Assembly: GCF_011397635.1 (NCBI RefSeq)
Contig: NC_064773.1
Location: 24,096,449 to 24,160,448, forward strand
From: Epinephelus fuscoguttatus
Taxonomy: Eukaryota; Chordata; Actinopteri; Perciformes; Serranidae
DNA: 64,000 nucleotides
Reading direction: 5' to 3'
The position numbers and the translations under genes are program-made. The notes under the pieces are model-generated. The model was not told where the DNA came from. It saw only the letters and a list, made by a program, of their open reading frames with translations, and did no database searches. Shown here in pieces: positions 1 to 31,348 of the stretch; positions within the stretch are counted from its first letter, which is position 1, and every line of letters starts with the position of its first letter.

Positions 1-35
1 TGAAAGACAGCCTTTTATGTTTGAGGACAGCTTAC

Positions 36-1605
36 CATAGACCCATGCGATGCAGACCGTCTCAAAGATGGACATGAAGAGGAGACACATGCCACTGGCT
101 GCGTAGTAATCAAAAAGCTGGAATACATACATGCCTCCCTATGAAGAGAGAGCGATAAAGCACTGAGTCGAAATTACATCACTAAAACATACCTCTTATA
201 GTACAATTAATTTGTTTCAAGACAAATATGGGAGATTATTTAAAGGTGGAGTGCAGTATTTTTCAGCCCAGACCCTATTTTCTCATGTTTTTGTGTTTAA
301 GTGACAGCAGTTTTTGAAACTGGTTGCATATTGTGCAGCAGGCTGCAATGTATCCCCTCGGGACATCGACAATGTTCATCCACTAGAAGTGCTTGTTTTT
401 GCCACTGACAGGCTCAGATTGTTATTTAACCTGTCTGACAACATTATGGAAAGGATCCTTACCAAGAAAGACCTTTTTGTTGAACCAGAAATAGCTCCAA
501 ACTGCTATCGCTAAACCTACCAGACTCCATTTAAATAACAGTAATTTTTATTTATGTAAAACACACTTTATTTAGAGTTGACAGAAACAAAATAAAACTT
601 ACAAAACTATATAGGTTAATTTTTCCACTAATCCGACAATCACCAGCACTGGTTTGGGTGAAATAAACCTTTAATTCACCCAGTTTGATGTAAAAATATG
701 CCGCCTCTATACACACTAAAATTACTGTTTATTTAAATGGAGTCTGGTGAGTTGGACTACTATGTCAAGTGTGGGGCTGTTTCTAGCTAAATAAAAACAA
801 AAGGTCTATCTCTGTAGGGATCCTTGCCATAAGTAGTCAGACACTTAGAACAATAATTGGACCCTGTCAGTGGCAAAAACAGAGTCTGTTGGGTCGGCAG
901 TGGTGATTCGGGGCTGTTTCTGGTTAGATAGAAAGGATCTTACACTATTACAAAACGTCTATCTCTGTGTGGATGCTTCCCATAAATTGTCAGGCACTTA
1001 GATAATAATCTGAGCCTGTCAGTGGCAAAAAAAAAAGCACTTTTTGTTGACGGTGCACAAATGCCTGCAGGAATTACACTGCAGCCTGTTTCACTGCTAC
1101 ACAATACTGGACCAATTTCAGGAATTCTTGTCTCCATCAGTCACTTAGGCATAAGAACATTGGAAAATTGGGTGCAAGTTGAAAAATATTAACATTATCC
1201 TTTAAATACTAGAATAGAAGTTTGGAGCAAGTTCATTTAATGCATAATAGTAAAAATACAAATGATAAAGATGAATCTACCCTTCTAGTGTAAATATTTA
1301 AAGATATACAAGTTTGCCAAAGAGATTTGAAATGCTGAAGCCTACAACTGGAGACTTCAGACATTTTTAAGACTTACCTGAGACATGTTGCACAAAAACT
1401 TGCTCGTACTTACAAAATGATGACTTGTTGACACCTCTGCAGAGCATTCATGTTTCCAGCTGTGCAGAGGTGAAACCATGTCAACTACAGTAGGTTGTAC
1501 TCTGTAAGAGCTATTTCAGCAGAACAAGGCATCCTGTCCTGGATTACCCCTAAAAGGCCATAAGGCGCAACCCCCCCAGCATCAACTTGATTTGGAGTGT
1601 GTATA

Positions 1606-1650
<45 letters not shown>

Positions 1651-4600
1651 CTAATTTTTAGAGGACATGTTAAATGAATATCTAAATATAGGTCGTTTTC
1701 TTTTACTATAAAAGCTGTTATTGCCCTTCAACATATCATGAAAACAAATGTCTTATGTTTGCAGATGTCTGTGTGCATGCATCTCTATGTGTGGTCCCAG
1801 CATGTGACCCCCTACCTCCATCAGCATGATGAGGCCCATAAAGAAGGAGAAGAAGACCACAGCCAACAGGAAGAGCTCCCTGCGGTTTTTCCGTCTGAAC
1901 ACAGCAGGGTACATATCGACTATAGCCGTCACGAGGCTCTCGACGCACACAAACTGATGGGAGGGAGCGCAGAGGTGTGAGGAGGAGGAGAAGGGGAGAG
2001 AGGGGAGAACAGAAAGATGAATTGAACTCTTTTTGTTTGTCAGATACAATGATGAAAGACCTGCCCTACTGACTCATGTAACGCTTGCTTAGTGGGACTT
2101 TGAGTGACACTTCCAAGACACCAGATGTGGAGAAAGTATTCAAATGCTTAACTTAAAGGGACAGGTCATCCCAAAATCAAAAACACATATTTTTCCTCTT
2201 ACCTGTAGTGCTATTTATCAATCTAGATTTTTTTGGTGTGAGTTGCAGAGTGTTGGAGATATCTGCCATAGAGATGTCTGCCTTCTCTTCAGTATAATGG
2301 AACTAGATGGCACTCAGCTTGTGGTGCTCAAAGCACCAAAAAATACATTTGAAAAACTCAACAGCAATGTCTCTTTCCAGAAATCACGACCCAGTTACTC
2401 AAGATAATCCACAGAACCTGTTATGAGCAGTTTCATGTAGGAACTATTTTCTTTTTTACAGAACTACATGCTTCCTTCTGTGTGGTGATACAGTTGGTGG
2501 GTGTAATTAGGTAGAAAGAAAATAGTTCCTACATGAAACTGCTCACAACAAGATCTGCGGATTATTGTGAGTAACTGTGTCATGGTTTTTGAAAAGAGAC
2601 ATTGCTGTTGGGTTTATCAAATATATTTTTTGGCACTTTGAGCACCACAAGCCGAGTGCCATCCAGTTCCATTATATTGAAGAGAAGGCAGAGATCTATA
2701 TGGTCGGTATCTCCAACATTCAGCAACTCACACCAAAACAATCTAGACTGATAAACAGCACTATAAGTAAGAGGAAAGAATGAAAAAAAAAAAAACTCAA
2801 TGCAGAAAACCTATTCAATCAATCAATCAAAATAATTAAAATAATTTGAAAGAAATGCAGCAAATCTTTATATTTGTGGAACCATGAAATGTCTTGCATG
2901 AAAAATGACTGAAATGAATAAATAGTCAAAATAGTCAAAATAGCTGCTGGTTGATCAATTGACTAATCAATACGATACGATACAATACGATACGATACAA
3001 TGTGATACAATACTATATACTTTATTGTCGCTGTAGGGAAATTTGTCTTTGGCTTAAGTACTGTGCACATTGCCTGCTTCTACAAAAAATCAACAAACAA
3101 AAACACATAATCGTGTCAGCTGCACTTGTATTTTTAAATATGTTTTGTGTGAAAAAATTTAATGTATAAAGTAAGTAAAGTTATGTATGTGTAAAAAGTT
3201 CAATGATTCCCCTGAAGTGTAGTGGAGTGGAAGTAGAAAGTGGCTTGACATTGAAACACTCAAGTAAAGTACAAGTACCTCAGATATGTGCATAAATATA
3301 ATACTTGAGTAAATGTACTTAGTTACAGTCCACCGATGCAAGCCACACAGGAGCAAATAAAATGTATCCAACAAGTCTTTAAAATGAAGTTTTAAAGTGT
3401 TCTAAAATGTTTTTTTCTCAAGACAAAGTCAAACCACACAGTATTTGTTCAGCACTCAGTGTCACTGTGGAAAACAAAATGTACTGATTAACTAGAGGAA
3501 CCTACCTGGCTGTCAAGCCCCAGGAAAACAATCATGATGAAGAAGAGGGCGGCCCACAGGGGAGAGAAAGGCATCATGCTCACAGCGCGGGGGTACGCTA
3601 TGAAGGCCAGCCCAGGACCTACAGACACGAGTTAAACAGTAAACCAGAAGACATATAAACAGATTTTTTGCTATTCTGTTGCTGTTTCTTTTCCTCTCAG
3701 CATTGAACACAGCATGAGAAAGCCTCACCAGACTCTGCCACTTCTGAGATGGGAACATTCTGTTCAAAGGACATGAAACCCAGGATGGAGAAGATTGCAA
3801 AGCCTGCCACAAAACTGGTGCCGCTGTTCAGGAAGCACAACGCCAGGCAGTCTCTGCAACACAAAGCAGATTATTCATAGAAGAACAAATGCACTGTGGG
3901 AGATTGATTTCAGCATCGTCAAGCTTCACATTCACACAGGTGATCACATAAATCACACCAGATGACGAGGCTGATGTTAATGATTACAAAATTTCATGGA
4001 CTAATTAGGATTTTAGTTCCAAAATTCGACTTTTTGGTTCATTTTCTGCTATGGAAATTAATTCCTGCTTATTAAAGCATGTAAACAAGTAGGCATATAA
4101 ACTGGAAACATACCTGTAACAGTTATTGTTGTATTTATTGTAGCTCCCCAGAGCGGTCAGCGACCCCAGACAGATGGCGTATGAGAAGAAGATCTGGGTG
4201 CCAGCATCCATCCACACCTTACACAAAAGATAAATAACTATAATAAACCACTGAAACTAAAGCGATGCTAAATCATACACATACAGTACTTAGGTTGATG
4301 TATATACACACAGACATGCCATGTGATGTTTATATAATGCACAGGAATTCACGTGCTGAGTGTTAGCATTCATAATGATTGACTCATGTAGTTGCACAAT
4401 AAACTGTCAGTTGATGGTCTTGTTAGTGTCAACACTGGTTAACGAACCAAGCTTCCGTAAATACATAGAGTCATGGGTGTAGATTCTGGGAGGGGGGCAC
4501 ATCCCTCTCAGTCTTTCGAACATGTGCATTGTTTCCTCCTGATGAAAACACAAAATTGGCGGAAATCTAAACAAACTGGCACTAAGCTATCCTGCTGGAG

Positions 4601-7600
4601 GGGATGTGGAGAAATCGTGGTTGACCATGCCCATAGTTTTTGGTCTTGTCCCTCTTTTCAGACTTTCTGGAAGACTTAAACTTTGGGTTTTAGTATTACA
4701 ACCACGTTCACATCCCTTTATGTTGGACATATCCCTGATGAACTAAGTAAAGATGACACCTGTTCACTAAAGATCTTGCTGGCAGCAAGTAAAAAGGCTA
4801 TTACCGTTGCCGTTTTGTTAATACTGTTAAACACTTACATCTTCTCCAAAAAGAATCAGAAGAAAAACGGAAGAAAAACGGTGTAGAAAATGGTGTGTTT
4901 ATTTAGCCAATGAGACAGCTCTCACATGATTATTGTATGTACCTTTTGTGATGTCCTACATTAAATTAGAAAACTTTGCCTTGACTTTTTAAACATCCCA
5001 TGACCTCATATTTGACTTCTTGCTAGTTTGAGTCCAGCAGACCCTAAAGATAAAGCTCTGTTGTCCTCCCAGTGAAGGGAAGAGCCCAGTTAAGTGTCTG
5101 TCTGCGGCTCAGCCCTGGTAGAGTTTGTGTTTTCAGTCCCAGTGGTGTCCTGACCCTGCATTTAGTCCCTGCAGGGCCTGCCTCTTTCATGGAGAGCAGA
5201 TGGACCCAGCAGAAACTAAGCTCCCCAGCAGAGAACCATGGGATACCTGCACCTGGTGCGCCCCCTCGCCCACAGGGATCACCAAATCTTCCAAAGGCCC
5301 TCATTGGGAATTTGTGGTTTTACGTAATGTTATTGGATGTGGATGGCTTTTGCATGACATCGTGGTACCTGAGGGTCCGACAGTCGTCCCAGGTCTGGAT
5401 AAAGGTAGAACTGAATGCCGATCCCCGCACCAGGCAGGGTGAGCCCTCGGATCAACAGCACAATCAGCATCACATAGGGGAAGGTCGCAGTGAAGTAGAC
5501 CACCTATATAGACACATGCATACAGCGACGTTAGATAGGCAAACAAGTAAAATAAACATGCCAAAATAGAAAAAACAAATACCAGATGTCATCCTTAAAG
5601 AGCCCCAGAACCGTCTTTGGTAGAACAAAAATACATAAATAAAAAGGGCCATGGGGTCACCCACCTTTCCTGTGGATTTCACCCCCTTCCAGATGCAGAA
5701 GTAGCACATGACCCAGGCGATGAGCAGACACAGGGCCAGGTCCCAGTTCAGTGAGCCCATGTGGTCAAGGCCTGGGGAAATCCTCAGTGCTCTCCTCCTG
5801 CGGGGACAAGGACAGAAACACAAAGACGATACATCCTTGTCATTTCCACAACAGTAACATATCACCAAAAGGAAGTTTAACAGTCTGAAAACTCACTCCC
5901 AGAATTCGATGACAGGAGAGGTGGCGTTTAGGTCGAGCGTTTGGTTGATTGAGGTGTTTCTCCTCTGGAACTCTACACAGTTTTCTGAGGAAGAAAAAAA
6001 ACAAAAAAATGTAGAAATTTGTACACGTATCGGAGGTACTTCTGATGTATTTTGGAGTGCTTTTGTTACCTGTGTTCCAGGTGTTGTTGCAGGACGACCA
6101 CGGCAGCTCCCAGGAGAAGGAGAAGGACAGGTAGAAAATCCCCCAGGCCAGAACAATGATGTAGTAGAAGTTCAACAGCGTCACGATTACCTGTGTGCCA
6201 TAGCCAAGACCTGCAGAATAATCAATAAAAAAATAGAATATCAGGAGATATCGAAGGTCCAAGAAATCTTTCACCAATGTGAAAATCTCCAAAGTGTTTT
6301 CGTCCCCCACCAATTTCCAACTTCCAACTTTTGCCAAATGGCACATGCCTTTCCAGTATCTCGTACTGTCTTCCTACCTACCTTCAAACAACGGACTGAT
6401 TTTTCTCCAGCAGGTGATGCCTCCCTCGCTGGTGTACTGGCCCAGGGCCGTCTCCAGGAAGAAGACGGGAACTCCGCAAGTGAACAGGAAGATGAGGTAT
6501 GGGATGAGGAATGCACCTGAGTTGAGAAAGAGCAAAGGATTCAGTTGGGTTACTTCTACTTCCTGTTGGTGGTCCTGTGTTTTAGAGGCCCGACGATAAT
6601 GGTTGACTGTCTTTGTTTAGGTGTTGTCTTGTTCACTGGTACCATATGTTGAGTAACGTTCGTCTTAAATGCCTGTTTCTTATTTCTATCCATGTATGGA
6701 CACAAACACCATGTCTTCAGTCTTTTGAAGGACAAATACAAAGGCAGAAAGATTCATTCGTTCTCCTAGGGGAAAAACGAGAGCGTCTAGAGGACATGGG
6801 ATCAGAGCTAAAATCTAAACACAACCCAGGAACTTCTTGCTCTGCTACACCCAAACACAAGCGGCAGCTCCAATAGTTACAGTCAATCTGCTCAATTATG
6901 GCAAAATGCTCCAAAAGTCCATGCTGAGTCACCTGTGTGTTGAGTATCCCCCAGAAAGTGTAACATTACATAATAATGATTCAACTCTCCCTTCTTCCCT
7001 TGATCCCTCTCTTACATACTTAGATTACCTATTACCAATTACATATTATCTCCTACATGCTTGTTTGTCAACAACTTAAAAAGCTGCTACTGTTGGCACC
7101 AGATTGTCTTTAAATAACTTGTATTCATACCAGACCTAAGGTAAAAGTCCACCACACAATATGTAAGAACCATGCAAGGTCAAGAGTAGATGATGTGGTA
7201 TTACATGCGCTAGAATTAATAATTTTATTGATGAGATAAAAGAATACATGCCTGAACACAAACTGAATCCATCTGAAGTCATATATCAAGCACTCAAGTC
7301 AATGGTGAAGTGGTAGTTGATGAGGTGGGTGTACCACTAGGTAGATGTGTAGGTTACAGAGGAGGCAGTGGGTATACTCTCCTATATATTCCAATGGCTT
7401 ATTGGCTGATAGGTGGGTATACTGTTAAAGACCAGAAAAAGAGGTGGGTACACCCTGTATACCTGCGTAGACCCTGCGTTACACCACTGGCTACAAGGCT
7501 TGAAGTACCCAGAGAAGACCTTCTTTAATGCTCTTTTCTTCTAGATTTGGGCCCGAGCCACTGCCACTCTCTTTCGTCATTTAGTGTTAACGTCCCGTCG

Positions 7601-9136
7601 GGTGGCCGAGGATGTTTGGCGAGCTCAGATTTCCGCCTCTCCGCAGGGACAGCTGCTGTGAGCGAGGAGCAACAACAGCTGCCTGACCCCTCTTGGCCCT
7701 GAACCCTGACCCTGCGACCCCCATGGAGGGAGAAAGAGAGGCGTCCGATTATACTCCTACGCAAGCATGCCCGAAAGGAAATATGCTCTGGGGTCTGATT
7801 TGGTTAATTGTGAGTAATGTTTTTAACTTCTTTCACCTGAGCTCAGGTTGGATTTTGACTCAGGTGTTGTGTGATGACATATTTGTGGGTTTGCATCTGC
7901 TTCCTCTGTTTCAAATTTCATGTAGGTTGAGTGGAATAGCGCCCTAGAGCAGTATCGAATTATTTGAGCACGAGCCTGATACACCAAACTATGTTTACTC
8001 CCTATGCAAATTTTGGTGTTCTACATTCTGAGTCCACCTTCAGTCAGGGCCTACAATGGCAGAGGAGAGGATCTCGCATCAGCTCCGTCCTCCATCCACC
8101 CACTCTTCCTCTACTTACCTCCTCCGTTCTTGTAGCAGAGGTAAGGGAAGCGCCACATGTTGCCCAAGCCAATGATGGAGCCAGCAACAGACAGAATGAA
8201 CTCTATCTTGTTGCTCCATTGGCCCCGCTCCTCCATCTTCTCCTCCGAGGGGGGCTTCTGGGCCTTGGCTCCACTGGTGCCATTGGGCATACCCACTTTG
8301 GCAGTGTCTCCTACAAAACAGGACAGAGACAAGAAGAAGACAGTCACAGCATGTTATAGATGTGGGTGGTTACCTGAGCTGGAGTTGCTTTCCCTGCCCC
8401 CAAAAAAGGTCAATATGCCCTGAGGGAAGGCACCACAGACATCAAACAGCTCCAGCTGAGTGGGCAACAATGTGGCTTTGCAGTGTATCTTTAGGATCTG
8501 AATGTGTAAACAGAGCGTCTAAAGGTATTTGACACTTGGACTGAATGCTTTTAAGACCATTCTGAGATCATTTTAAACCAAATTTAAGATTTATTTTTGA
8601 ACAAACTATCTTTTTCTTATTGAAGAATTGCAGGCACGCATTAAGGTAAGCTGCATATGTGTCAGAGGTAGGAATTAAAGTGAGTTAGGTTAATCTACAT
8701 CTTGCTAACAGTAAGTACAAGTACAAAGTAAAAAGGCAGTTTGATTCATTTTGCAATGGATAAATAAATTACATAAAATGTTTGTGGCAATCGAGACTTC
8801 ACAAATTCAAGTTTAAGACTATTTAAAGCCTTATATTTATAAAATGTAAGACTTTTTAAGGACCTGCAGCTGCCTTGTTAAAATTGTATAAATGTTAAGT
8901 GCAATATTAAAGGAAAGGAGCATGCACTGTCAGTTTTATTTACTCTGAGAAACAAGAAATTAACTCGAAAACATTTATAAAAAGAATAAAATTTGAGCTT
9001 TTTTATACATTATAAAATGAGTCCATTTTAGTTAAGAGCAATGCATTTTTTAAACTTAACAGAATTACATCAAATCAGTTTAAATTGCAGTGAAAGTTTC
9101 CAGATAATCAATGTATATTTATAACTCACCTTTCAT
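36..9136 (-). CDS. slc6a13: SLC6 family Na+/Cl- dependent GABA/betaine/taurine-type transporter (partial, 3' end off window)
   Basis: Plasma-membrane symporter that would move GABA or a related osmolyte with Na+ and Cl-. Twelve coding exons read on the minus strand: 9130-9136, 8119-8310, 6382-6516, 6070-6210, 5897-5984, 5665-5797, 5369-5503, 4114-4217, 3729-3853, 3506-3618, 1816-1953, 36-138. All have GT/AG borders and agreeing phases; about 471 residues, so the last helices are missing. The start is a 7-nt coding exon (ATG AAA G) joined to exon 2. TM1 reads [20 protein letters not shown]2 has N-glycosylation sites NTS, NQT and NAT. TM6 has [13 protein letters not shown] and TM8 has GLDSQFVCVE, the family's ion/substrate core. 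Oddity: Ser47 replaces the Glu usual for GAT2/GAT3/BGT1. The family call is firm. The member call rests on similarity and on the KDM5A neighbour (human SLC6A12/13 sit beside KDM5A); a fish-specific paralogue is possible. Confidence 0.9.
300..1140. repeat. Inverted/triplicated interspersed repeat in SLC6 intron
   Basis: A ~110-base module holding TTGCCACTGACAGGCTCAG occurs once on the plus strand (about 391-500) and twice on the minus strand (about 925-1043 and 770-885). An outer pair, CCAGACTCCATTTAAATAA near 519-537 and its reverse complement near 727-746, makes the block palindromic. There is no coding capacity; it looks like a non-autonomous DNA element. Confidence 0.6.
1611..1649. repeat. 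(TG)n microsatellite
   Basis: Uninterrupted TG dinucleotide run in the intron between the 36-138 and 1816-1953 exons. Confidence 0.95.
2155..2790. mobile_element. Long fold-back MITE-like element
   Basis: The left arm (about 2155-2450) and right arm (about 2510-2785) are reverse complements over nearly their whole length. Shared landmarks are CCTACATGAAACTGCTCA, GGTGTGAGTTGC and AGTGCTATTTATCA and their complements. The spacer is about 60 bases. The outer right end is degraded into an A-run. Non-coding; typical of teleost palindromic DNA elements. Confidence 0.8.
2971..3056 (-). mobile_element. LINE 3'-tail fragment
   Basis: On the minus strand the segment ends in AATAAAGTATATAGTATTG followed by a degenerate TATCG-type short tandem tail. 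This is the usual 3' end of fish L2/Rex-type LINE copies that are truncated at the 5' end. Confidence 0.5.
4473..4890 (+). mobile_element. L1-like LINE ORF2 C-terminal fragment
   Basis: The conceptual plus-strand translation contains [20 protein letters not shown], then [14 protein letters not shown] and [12 protein letters not shown]. These match the zinc-knuckle and tail region of fish L1-type ORF2. It is broken by stop codons and lies in the intron between the 4114-4217 and 5369-5503 exons of the SLC6 gene. Confidence 0.75.
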
Positions 9137-10984
9137 TGCAGCGTCACTGGATCTCCCGTGTGTCTCGAGGCTGCAGCAGACTCTCTCTGGAGGTTTATCT
9201 GCAAATGCTCAGGTTTTGAGATTTTAACAGGACTGGACAGGAGCAAATGGGCGGGAGTTTGTAATGCTAAACTCAGACCAGCCTCTTTCTTTCTTTCCCT
9301 CCAACTTGCCCCTGTCAGAGCAAAGTGCATCACCTGCCTTGACTCCATGCTTAAAATAAGGTGCAACACAAGAATCCAATAGGATGACACCAGAGTGTCA
9401 GTGTCTGCTGCAGTGGACCACCTCTGCTGTAGAAACTGTATTATAAACACATTTAGGTTGTGCATTTAAATAACATAAATTGTATAAATTGAAGCCATAA
9501 ACAGAAAAAAAAATCACATAAACAAACACTATGTAAACGGCGCATAGTCTGCTATGACGTGATGCTTTTATAGTGACCATGCAGATACCAAACTATAGTT
9601 TCAGACATAAATTCCACTCTTAGGCAGCAGTCAACACCACACACAGTTGGACATGGAGATGTAATGGCTTTAGATGACAGAGCAGACGTTATGCAATCCA
9701 TTATGTACCAGCACAGTTAATTCTGTTGATGGTCTTGCAGCCCCTTGTCATCGCATATTATGTCAGTACAGTGACAGAGGTGAGTGACTCAGATGGAGGT
9801 GAAAGCAGCCGAGGTCAGTTTGCACCGGATTTGTCTTGGCTGAGTTAGACGTTCCCAGCAGCCCCCCACCCACAATCCCCCTCTCCTCTCTTTCTGCAGA
9901 AACAGTGTGTTTCTGTACATTTACACTTTCGCGTGTAAATCCTTTAAAACCGTTGCCCTACCCCCCCCCCCCCCCCCACTTAGAAAGTTAAGGTGCCATG
10001 TTGAAAGGTCAACGGCTTCAAAAGAAAAATTTGAAAGGGGTAATCTGTAAATAAATCTGTTCTACACATGATGCATTTTACTCTGCCTGTAACTAAGTGA
10101 AAAACAACACTCTTAACATGGAATCGAAATGCAAATCTTCATACCAGAGCTCCATGACATGCCAGCACATCTCGCCTCTAATTGAGCTTAATGAGTAACA
10201 CAGGAAACTCAGTGAAGATTAACGCACAGCTGGAAATCGACCTGTCGATGCCTCAAGTCACTGCTGAGCCCTCAGAATTTGACCCACCAATCATCCTGAC
10301 GTTTCAGCTGAGTAAAAACAAAAGCTATATATGTTGTTTTTAACTGTCTGCTTGTTTTAAATTTTGTAGTTGGTATGTCCATAACTTTTGGTTTGTTTGC
10401 AAGATTTTTTTGTTGCTCTGTTCTCTCCATTTTCTTCCTAACAAAGAAAAAATTGTGCTAATTTTTAATTCCTATATACACTTGTGTAAAAATGTTGAAA
10501 TTAAAAACTACAGAAGCCCTGTGAGAGAAGTTAGAATTTTTTTTCTAATAGTCTAAAAAAATCTGTAGAAATGATTGAAAATTTTACAGATGTGGGAAAA
10601 AAATAATAATTAAAAAAATTGTCATAATTTCTCCTTTTCTTATTTTTCTTTTATATCTTTTTTTTTAAGATCCCTTCAAAAAAAAAAATCTTGCCTCCTT
10701 TGATTGGTCTGGCTTGGGTGGGTGGAGTTGTCTCTTATTTCCCCCTTACTGGTTCTGTGTTTGTTTGTAATACTCCATACTTCTTTATTGAATTATCGAT
10801 AAAAAATACCTTGTTTTAAAAAAAAAATAAATAAATAACAAAAATAAAAATTATCACCAGAAAAAAATCTCACTTGCCTCTCAGGGCTTCTGTGAAAATA
10901 ATGAATAAATAAATAAATAAATAAATAAAACATAAATTAACAAATAGAAAAAAACATCACAATTATTGTCAATCATTTGACTAG
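9137..10984. other. Intergenic region between SLC6 5' end and kdm5a 3' end
   Basis: It holds the SLC6 5' untranslated/promoter side, a homopolymer C run (9961-9977), an AT-rich stretch with (AAAT)n at about 10903-10928, and a MITE (10511-10892). No supported gene was found in either strand. Confidence 0.7.
10511..10892. mobile_element. MITE with CAGAAGCCCTG terminal inverted repeats
   Basis: The left end starts CAGAAGCCCTGTGAGAGAAG. The right end, read on the minus strand, starts CAGAAGCCCTGAGAGGCAAG and continues into a similar T-rich run. About 382 bases, AT-rich, no coding capacity. Confidence 0.7.
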
Positions 10985-10990
10985 GAATAG

Positions 10991-10996
10991 TTTATT
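10991..10996 (-). promoter_or_regulatory. kdm5a: Candidate kdm5a polyadenylation signal (AATAAA)
   Basis: TTTATT on the plus strand gives AATAAA on the minus strand, 644 bases downstream of the kdm5a stop codon. It implies a 3' untranslated region of about 650 bases. Confidence 0.5.
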
Positions 10997-11639
10997 AAAG
11001 GTGAGAAAACAAAACAAAAAAGCCACAATCCATTTGTTTAATTGCTTAAAAGTATGTACATTATAAATAATTCCACTACAATACAACCATTTGTGTTTCC
11101 TAGTCTGGAGTCCTACATATTGAGATGTTACTGTCTGACGGGCCGGGCGGAGGGCGGAGGGCAGAGGGGAGCGGATCAGGAGGTCCAGTAAAACACCACT
11201 GGGGACACATTTGTTTACTTGCCTGTTAGCACTGAATACGACAGCTGGAGTAAGTGGGTTGTGACTGTATATTAGTGTACCGATGACTTGTTATTGTTCA
11301 CGGGAGGACCAGGAAGTAGCTGGTGGATGTTTCTAGACCTAAGACTGTTGTAGGAGCACTACGTCTTGTGTGTTTACTAACAACCTTTCAACAGATCTTA
11401 GCGCTCCAAGAGCACCGTGCCGAAACCACACGGCAACAGCTGGACTCTTGTCTGTCTTGTGCTCTTTAATCCAGGCAGTTGCAGAGATGCTCCAGGCTCG
11501 TTAGTAAAGGGATGTTCTGTCCCTCAGATGCTGTACAGTCTTACAGATTGAGAGGTTGAAACACTAGCCTGGACACTAGCTCTTGTGTCATGTTCATTGT
11601 GCGAGCACTCAAACTCAGTCCTCGGCTGGTTTTTAAGCG

Positions 11640-29486
<17,847 letters not shown>

Positions 29487-31348
29487 GTTGGTGTGGTGCC
29501 GCTGAAAGAGTCTTTAAAAATAATATGTGATTTAAAAAAATGCACCGAGTTGAGCTCAACAGTCCATTGTTATTATTTCCAGTAATTTTCGTCTTGGGGA
29601 ACTTCCTCCGTGTCCATCGTGATCCTTCAAATCTCCTAAATTACGGATGGATTAAATGACAGGGCATCCCAGTCGCGATGGCAAATCATAATCTGCTTTC
29701 CAAGTGCAGACATACAACAAGCGAGTTGTGAGTAATCAATGTTTTGCCATTATCCGTAAACAGCGGGCCAGGCCAGGCCGGGAGTCTTCACCACCACTCC
29801 CCTACCTGGGACGGAGGGCTGGGTTAGTCCCAAACGCCATCATTCCTTCTCTCAGACGATAACTTCACAAAAATAAACTCTGCAGGCAAGACTTGGGCCG
29901 GGGTCAGTTTAAAAAAGAAGTTTGTAAATACAAAACACGCCGGCTTCAATGGTACAATGTTGGCTGTGAGGTTATGTTACGCAAGCTAACATTGCTACTG
30001 CTACGTCTCTGTACCTGGGTAGTGCATGATTTCTTCGTGATGATGCATTTCCAACAAAGTTATCCACGGCTGGCTAACTCCCGAGGCTAGCTGCTAATGT
30101 TCTTTAGCTAACGTAATCACGCTCGCTCGTCAGGCTGCCCTAAATAAACTCTCTACCTCACGTTCACTTCTTAGAGCACCTGATAGCTTAAGTACCAGCC
30201 AAGCTGGACCACAACAGGAAGGAGGCTAGTAGTAGCGAGCGTGCATTGTTGACTGATGTCTTCACTCCGTGCCACAACCCCCATTCATTGAAGCATTTGA
30301 GGCAACGGAAAACTAGCATACAGCTAATTTCACTCGGCTAAAATCAGCTTAGCTGCCGCTGCTCATTGCGCAGCTAACATTGACGTTAGCGGAGAAAGTC
30401 GGCTGAGGACGACAGTCCGCCATGGTTTCATTGAGTTAGTCGGAATCACGTAGAAAAGGGCTTCAAAAGTTTTGCTTTGTTTCACCAGGTGTCCCTTTCC
30501 GTATGATTTAACGTCGTCTGAAGGTATTGTATCCGCATTAGCAAGTGTGCTAGCTACAACTAGCAAAGCTGCGAAAGCTGTTGTGATGCCTTCAAGTGCA
30601 CTCGGAATTTTTTTAATACTTCCGAGTTCGCAGGTTGCATAAACGCTTTCCCCAGCAGGTCTTATTATATTAGAAACTCTTAATCACATTTCCACTCCAC
30701 ATAATACACCAGTATGCAATAATGAATATATTACTGTATACAAACAAATCATTGTATGAGAAGAACTGGATGGAGAAGGGAATTTCGTCATTCATAAATC
30801 AGTAAAATGATGATGGCTTAACACTGACATTTAGGTTGTGATCAAGGATGCGTTTTGAAGTTAAACACCAACATGTGGTCGCATTACTTGTAATAGCCCT
30901 TTTAGTGCGCCTGCAATCTATACTCCACGTTTGAGCAAGGATGTACCTTTTAAATATATTTTGGCAGCCTTTTGGACCATTTTGACGGGTTCCTCTCAAT
31001 TACATAATTCCAATATTTCCTACGGCACATGAAGGCAGCATTGATACTACAGGGGTTTGCTGCAACGAGGGGGAAAAAATCAGACAAATCTGTCGTATAA
31101 ATTGAGTTTATTGCTCAAATTAAATATCTTTTTTTCCACGAATATCCGTTTGTTACAACAATAATGGGTGATTTTATTATTGCTTGTGTCTCTGACCAAC
31201 AGAACAGTTTTATACAATAAAACAGCCATCTTCCACTTCCACCTCAGACGAAAAGCCATTGAAATTGCATCAAAAAAGTTTTTATTTGTACTTAAATCAT
31301 TCACAAAGGCTTGTAATAAAACACAATAATATAAAAAAAACTCTCTGC
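29487..31348. other. kdm5a upstream/promoter side and akr1d1 downstream region
   Basis: Sequence between the kdm5a ATG and the akr1d1 3' end. The part at 29580-30600 is less AT-rich and likely holds the kdm5a promoter and 5' untranslated sequence. No clear TATA box or second gene was found. 30700-31300 is plain AT-rich intergenic DNA. Confidence 0.5.

Noticed and set aside
1738-1980. Plus-strand open frame across an SLC6 exon
   Set aside because: Antisense to exon 1816-1953, which has clear splice sites and SLC6 residues on the minus strand.
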